A DNA stretch of 10,085 bases from Pelagophyceae sp. CCMP2097 (Eukaryota > Sar > Pelagophyceae): contig MU657167.1 in assembly GCA_026770575.1 (NCBI GenBank), positions 580,202 through 590,286 of the forward strand, in the 5' to 3' direction. The notes under the pieces are model-generated. The model was not told the origin of the DNA. It made no database searches and worked only from the letters and a program-made list of their open reading frames with translations. This document shows, one piece after another, positions 7,467 to 10,085 of the stretch; within the stretch, counting starts at the first letter, position 1; every line of letters begins with the position of its first letter. The position numbers were made by a program, and so were the translations under genes.

Positions 7467-8179
7467 GCCCGAGCTGCGCAGGAAGGCGGACCCCGGCCGA
7501 AGCGTGCGCCCCCGTCGCGTGTGTTGTTTGTCGACTCGGATTCCAATTCTTAAGAAACTCGAACCAACCCCAACGCCTCGACCCGCAAGCCCGGGGAGAT
7601 TTTCACGAGAGACGACGCGAAACTTCATCGCGGGGAGCGCAGAACCCATGGGATCAACATGCGCCAGACGATTCGAATGGCGGTACCGAGCGGGCCCCGG
7701 CCCGTGTGCCGCCTTAAGCCGCCTCTCGACCGCCTTTGGACGGACGACCTTGGACCTTCCTCACCGGTTTCCGATCGTGTCAGCGGACACTCGCGTGTCG
7801 GGGGCCTCGACCGCGCGCGCTCACGTGCTATCGTTTTCGCGCGGACAACGTCATGTTTTCCCACGGCCGTTCACCCACGGCCGCGAAGCGACGGAGCCGC
7901 AAAAGGGGCGTTGATTTGGCGTCGACCAACGCCGACGACCCGATGCTCGGGCGCACGTCCAGGCGGCTCGACGCCATGTCACGGGCGGGCCCCGAGGGCG
8001 GATCAACCACGACGGCGGGTTGTTTAGAATGATCCTCGACTTTCGTCGCGGTGACGTCGGACCGCCGGCCTCTCGGGCATTCGGAATGCCAGGAGATAAC
8101 AGATTGCTCGAGGCCCCGCAGGGAGATCCCGTGCGACGGTGCGAGCGATTGACAACTTTTGGTAACGAGGTTTGCACAG
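7467..8179. other. Intergenic after P0; unassigned, with one coding-like stretch
   Basis: The first part is the P0 3' UTR. No recognised gene follows. A coding-like plus-strand stretch around 7917-8018 reads STNADDPMLGRTSRRLDAMS with mostly G/C third positions, but the antisense reading has similar composition, so strand and coding status stay open. CCCACGGCCG occurs twice about 15 nt apart near 7860-7885. No RNA gene or transposon signature is visible. Confidence 0.4.
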
Positions 8180-8510
8180 AGCGGCGCCCTGTGCGTCCTC
8201 GCGCTCGCGCTCGCCAACGACGCGCCGTCGGCGCGCGGCCGCGCCGCCGCGCCGCCGCAGCCGGCGACGCCGACGTCCACGCCCGGCCGCGCGGCGCCGC
8301 AGCGCGGCGTGACCAACTTTAGCGGCGCGACCACCTTGAGCGCCTCGCGGCAGCCGTCGCAGCCGTTCTCGCCGCCCGCGCCCCCCCCCGCAGCGCGCGC
8401 TCCTCCTGGCCGCGGCGAGCCCCGCGTCGCCCTTCGCCGACGCCGCGCGGCGGTCTTCGCTCACGCCGAACGTCGTCCGGGCCGCCCCGCGAGATGCGCC
8501 CTGGTCCTGA
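8180..8510 (+). CDS. Possible two-exon fragment of an unrecognised gene (hypothetical, start not found)
   Basis: Seen: after a TTTGCACAG acceptor-like site, the frame from 8180 begins SGALCVLALALANDAPSARG, with nearly all codons ending in G or C. At 8309 there is GTGACC, the same donor hexamer used in the heparanase-like gene, and at 8393 a C-rich tract ends in GCAG. Removing 8309-8393 (85 nt, phase 0) joins this to a second coding-like frame (RALLLAAASPASPFADAARR, ...SLTPNVV) with a TGA at 8508-8510. Splicing therefore explains the frame change without invoking an error. An in-frame TGA at 8150 means any start must come from an upstream exon, not identified. A further coding-like piece (KYDPMRNDSDLAGPP) lies at about 8540-8650. 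No family recognised; a chance open frame in GC-rich DNA remains possible. Confidence 0.28.
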
Positions 8511-8960
8511 TGCCGGAGCCCCACCCGCTAGACGCCGCGTAAATATGACCCAATGCGCAACGACTCGGACCTCGCGGGACCGCCCCGTAAGGCGCCCGAG
8601 ACGACCGGCGCGGGGCACACCAAGCACCACCGAGAGCGCGATGGCCGAACCCCATGAAGTCGCGAGGGCCCGCTACATTATCAAAGCAGGAATCGGGTGT
8701 GATTGCAAGGGAGAAGGCCCCTCGAGTTCTTAGCGACGCACCGGGTCAGAGTCGAGTCCACACGCGCCTCCTCACTGCAAGAGTTACCACGAACGTGTTC
8801 TCCACGGACCACAGTGACAGGCCAGAATCTGTGAAGGGTACATGCATGGCCTTGGCATCCTGGACCAAGATTGATAAAAGATAGTCAATCATCGTTGATA
8901 TGAACAGTTTACAACAGCTCACCAATTCTGCGATTGGTTTCCAATGCGATCGCTAAATCC
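8511..8960. other. Unassigned stretch upstream of tRNA-Met
   Basis: Apart from a coding-like fragment at about 8540-8650 (possible further exon of the hypothetical gene), I see nothing identifiable. Composition shifts to lower GC from about 8750 toward the tRNA, which suggests non-coding DNA. Confidence 0.4.
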
Positions 8961-9033
8961 GCCCCCTTGGCTCAGTCGGTAGAGCGTTAGTCTCATAATC
9001 TGAAGGTCAACAGTTCGATCCTGTTAGGAGGCA
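8961..9033 (+). tRNA. tRNA-Met(CAT), elongator type
   Basis: A 73-nt cloverleaf without intron. Acceptor arm GCCCCCT/AGGAGGC (8961-8967 with 9026-9032), one C-A mismatch at the fourth pair. D arm GCTC AGTCGGTA GAGC. Anticodon stem TTAGT/TCTGA around loop CTCATAA, anticodon CAT at 8994-8996, with the T-T pair beside the loop also found in yeast elongator tRNA-Met. Variable loop AGGTC. T arm AACAG TTCGATC CTGTT. Discriminator A at 9033; CCA is not encoded. The internal A box (TGGCTCAGTCGG) and B box (AGTTCGATCCT) match eukaryotic Pol III promoters. The eukaryotic layout and Pol III terminator argue for a nuclear rather than plastid gene. Confidence 0.96.
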
Positions 9034-9035
9034 CA

Positions 9036-9042
9036 TTTTTTT
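9036..9042 (+). terminator. RNA polymerase III terminator
   Basis: A run of seven T starts three bases after the tRNA-Met discriminator, the usual Pol III stop signal on the coding strand. Confidence 0.9.
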
Positions 9043-9429
9043 GACTGTCGTTAGTATTTTTCGCACTTTTTTTGCGTCTCTCAACGATCGAGATGCCATG
9101 CAAGCCGTTGGGGATGATCCTACTCTCAGTATCCGGAATACGGTAATCGTCATGATGGTACAACATTGTCATAGTTACGCTGACCCAAGAAGACGGACGG
9201 CCCTCATGGGGCCTCGAGTCGTCGCTTCGGCGTCGGTCCAAACCGTAGCGCGCCAAAGTCGTTAAACTCTCGGGGCCAATGCGCGAATCATTCCGAGTTC
9301 CCCTTGTCGCACGTTGCTCTTCCACGATATATTGTGTTCATTACAAAGGGGAGCTGGTGGCTCAGTCAGGCACCTATACTTACTGTTTTCCATCGCGGCA
9401 TCATACCGTTCCCATTCCCGCCGAGGGAA

Positions 9430-9511
9430 CCCTAACCCTTGCGGAAGATTCCACCCGGAAGATTCCATCCCCGAAGGAATCCTAACCCTCACAAATCCGT
9501 GAACCCTAACC
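9430..9511. repeat. Degenerate telomere-like CCCTAA motifs
   Basis: CCCTAACCCTT at 9430-9440, CCTAACCCTC at 9481-9490 and CCCTAACC at 9504-9511 resemble the C-rich strand of TTAGGG-type telomere repeats. They are dispersed, not a continuous array, so this is at most an eroded interstitial or subtelomeric remnant. Confidence 0.45.
9442..9469 (+). repeat. 14-nt tandem repeat (CGGAAGATTCCAYC)
   Basis: Two adjacent copies (9442-9455 and 9456-9469) differ by one base, C versus T. They sit between the telomere-like motifs. Confidence 0.85.
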
Positions 9512-9910
9512 TCCAAATACATAACACAGTTCTAACTCTGACTGTGGGCACTACGTTTTCAGCCTATCGTCGGCGGTCATCTGGTGGGCGGACTGCATCA
9601 TATCGCCTTCGGGGACCTTTTTCTTCATAGGTCCTACGACGAGGTAAGCTTAAGAAAATTAAATTGTGCATCCATTCCTATGGGTACCCACCCTATACAT
9701 GTAGAAAACAGCGATGACTGTTCCTGACAACCTCAAGCGCCGCACCTCGGCCTCCTGAGCGCGGGCGCACCTCGCGACCTCGTTCACCGGAGCCAGGCGC
9801 ACGTGCTCCGGGCAGTCCCGAAACCCCGAACTCCCCCGTGGCCCTGGGGCGGTTTTGCCCTTTCCCTGCAGCCGTTTTACCTCACTGGACAATTAGGCGC
9901 CCGGCGCAAC

Positions 9911-10085
9911 GCGGACCCGACGCTCGGCCTCAACCTGCACCGCCTGGACCCGCTCGTGCCCATGCCGCCCGACGGCGTCGTGCGGACCCGGCGCTCGACC
10001 TCGACCTGCATCGCCTGGACCCGCTCGTGCCCATGCCGCCCGGCGGCGTCGTGCGGACCCGGCGCTCGGCCTCGACCTGCACCGC
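9911..10085 (+). repeat. 71-nt tandem repeat array, running off the window end
   Basis: Units begin at GCGGACCC: 9911-9981, 9982-10052, and 10053 onward (33 nt seen). Copies differ at a few sites (CCGACG/CCGGCG, GGCCTCAAC/GACCTCGAC, CACCGC/CATCGC, GACGGC/GGCGGC). In the first-copy frame a unit reads ADPTLGLNLHRLDPLVPMPP. Because 71 is not a multiple of three, the frame rotates each unit. No stop codon occurs in any forward frame of the unit. Confidence 0.93.

Larger units (their letters stand above)
9043..9900. other. Long non-coding stretch with telomere-like motifs
   Basis: No recognisable gene. GC content is lower than in the genes, and frames are short and lack GC-biased third positions. 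Contents: telomere-like CCCTAA motifs between 9430 and 9511 and a 14-nt tandem repeat at 9442-9469. On the minus strand at about 9710-9830 a coding-like reading includes CPEHVRLAPVNEVARCARAQ, which could be an exon of an unseen gene but has no family match I know. Confidence 0.45.

Noticed and set aside
7457..7481. 25-nt GT...AG segment that could extend P0 past its stop
   Set aside because: Too short for an intron here, and the resulting extension is basic rather than the acidic P0 tail.
6810..7649. 279-aa minus-strand open frame opposite P0
   Set aside because: Antisense of a firmly identified P0 exon; no recognisable domain.
8381..8390. Frameshift in the nine-C run
   Set aside because: The change of coding-like frame is explained equally well by an intron at 8309-8393 whose acceptor follows the C-run, so no sequence error or pseudogene is needed.
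8993..9325. 110-aa minus-strand frame ending NRIELLTFRL
   Set aside because: The ending is antisense tRNA sequence, a well-known annotation artefact.
1..10085. CRISPR arrays, insertion sequences, transposase genes, rRNA
   Set aside because: No spaced palindromic repeats, transposase motifs, terminal inverted repeats or rRNA core sequences were seen.

Overview
The window reads as nuclear DNA of a GC-rich, intron-bearing unicellular eukaryote, most likely a microalga. The reasons are: protein genes split by short GT-AG introns with a recurrent GTGCGY/GTGANN donor, a eukaryotic ribosomal protein P0, a eukaryotic NAA50 acetyltransferase, a eukaryotic elongator tRNA-Met followed by a Pol III T-run, and CCCTAA (TTAGGG-type) telomere-like motifs. 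Very high GC, short introns and dense packing would fit a stramenopile such as a pelagophyte, but that placement is inference; no marker here settles it.

Layout. (1) 3-3214, plus strand: the body and 3' end of a family GH79 heparanase/beta-glucuronidase-like gene. No single reading frame shows it; it appears only after splicing about 14 exons. The 5' end lies off the window. (2) 3250-3910, minus strand: an N-alpha-acetyltransferase 50 (NAA50) gene with one 43-nt intron, convergent with gene 1 and only 35 nt from its stop codon. (3) 3911-4199: a short divergent intergenic region with an AT-rich island holding a TATATAAA element and three copies of a TTGAAA..AATT motif. (4) 4200-6029, plus: an unbroken 609-aa coiled-coil protein with an internal array of five 15-16 aa Pro/Ser/Trp/Arg repeats, followed by a 9-bp hairpin just past its stop. 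(5) 6422-7466, plus: ribosomal stalk protein P0 (uL10) in two exons, ending without the acidic C-terminal tail typical of the family. (6) 7467-8960: mostly unassigned, with several coding-like fragments around 7910-8650 that may be a weakly supported multi-exon gene. (7) 8961-9033, plus: tRNA-Met(CAT). (8) 9034-9900: lower-GC non-coding sequence with degenerate telomere-like motifs. (9) 9911-10085: a 71-nt tandem repeat running off the window end, open in all three forward frames.

The genes do not form a pathway. P0, NAA50 and tRNA-Met are housekeeping translation or N-terminal-processing genes, the heparanase-like enzyme acts on carbohydrate, and the coiled-coil protein is unassigned. The most notable points are the heavily fragmented GH79 gene (with a catalytic glutamate codon at an ambiguous splice junction and a Pro-rich basic tail), the tailless P0, the 71-nt terminal repeat, and the possible unannotated gene near 8.2-8.6 kb.
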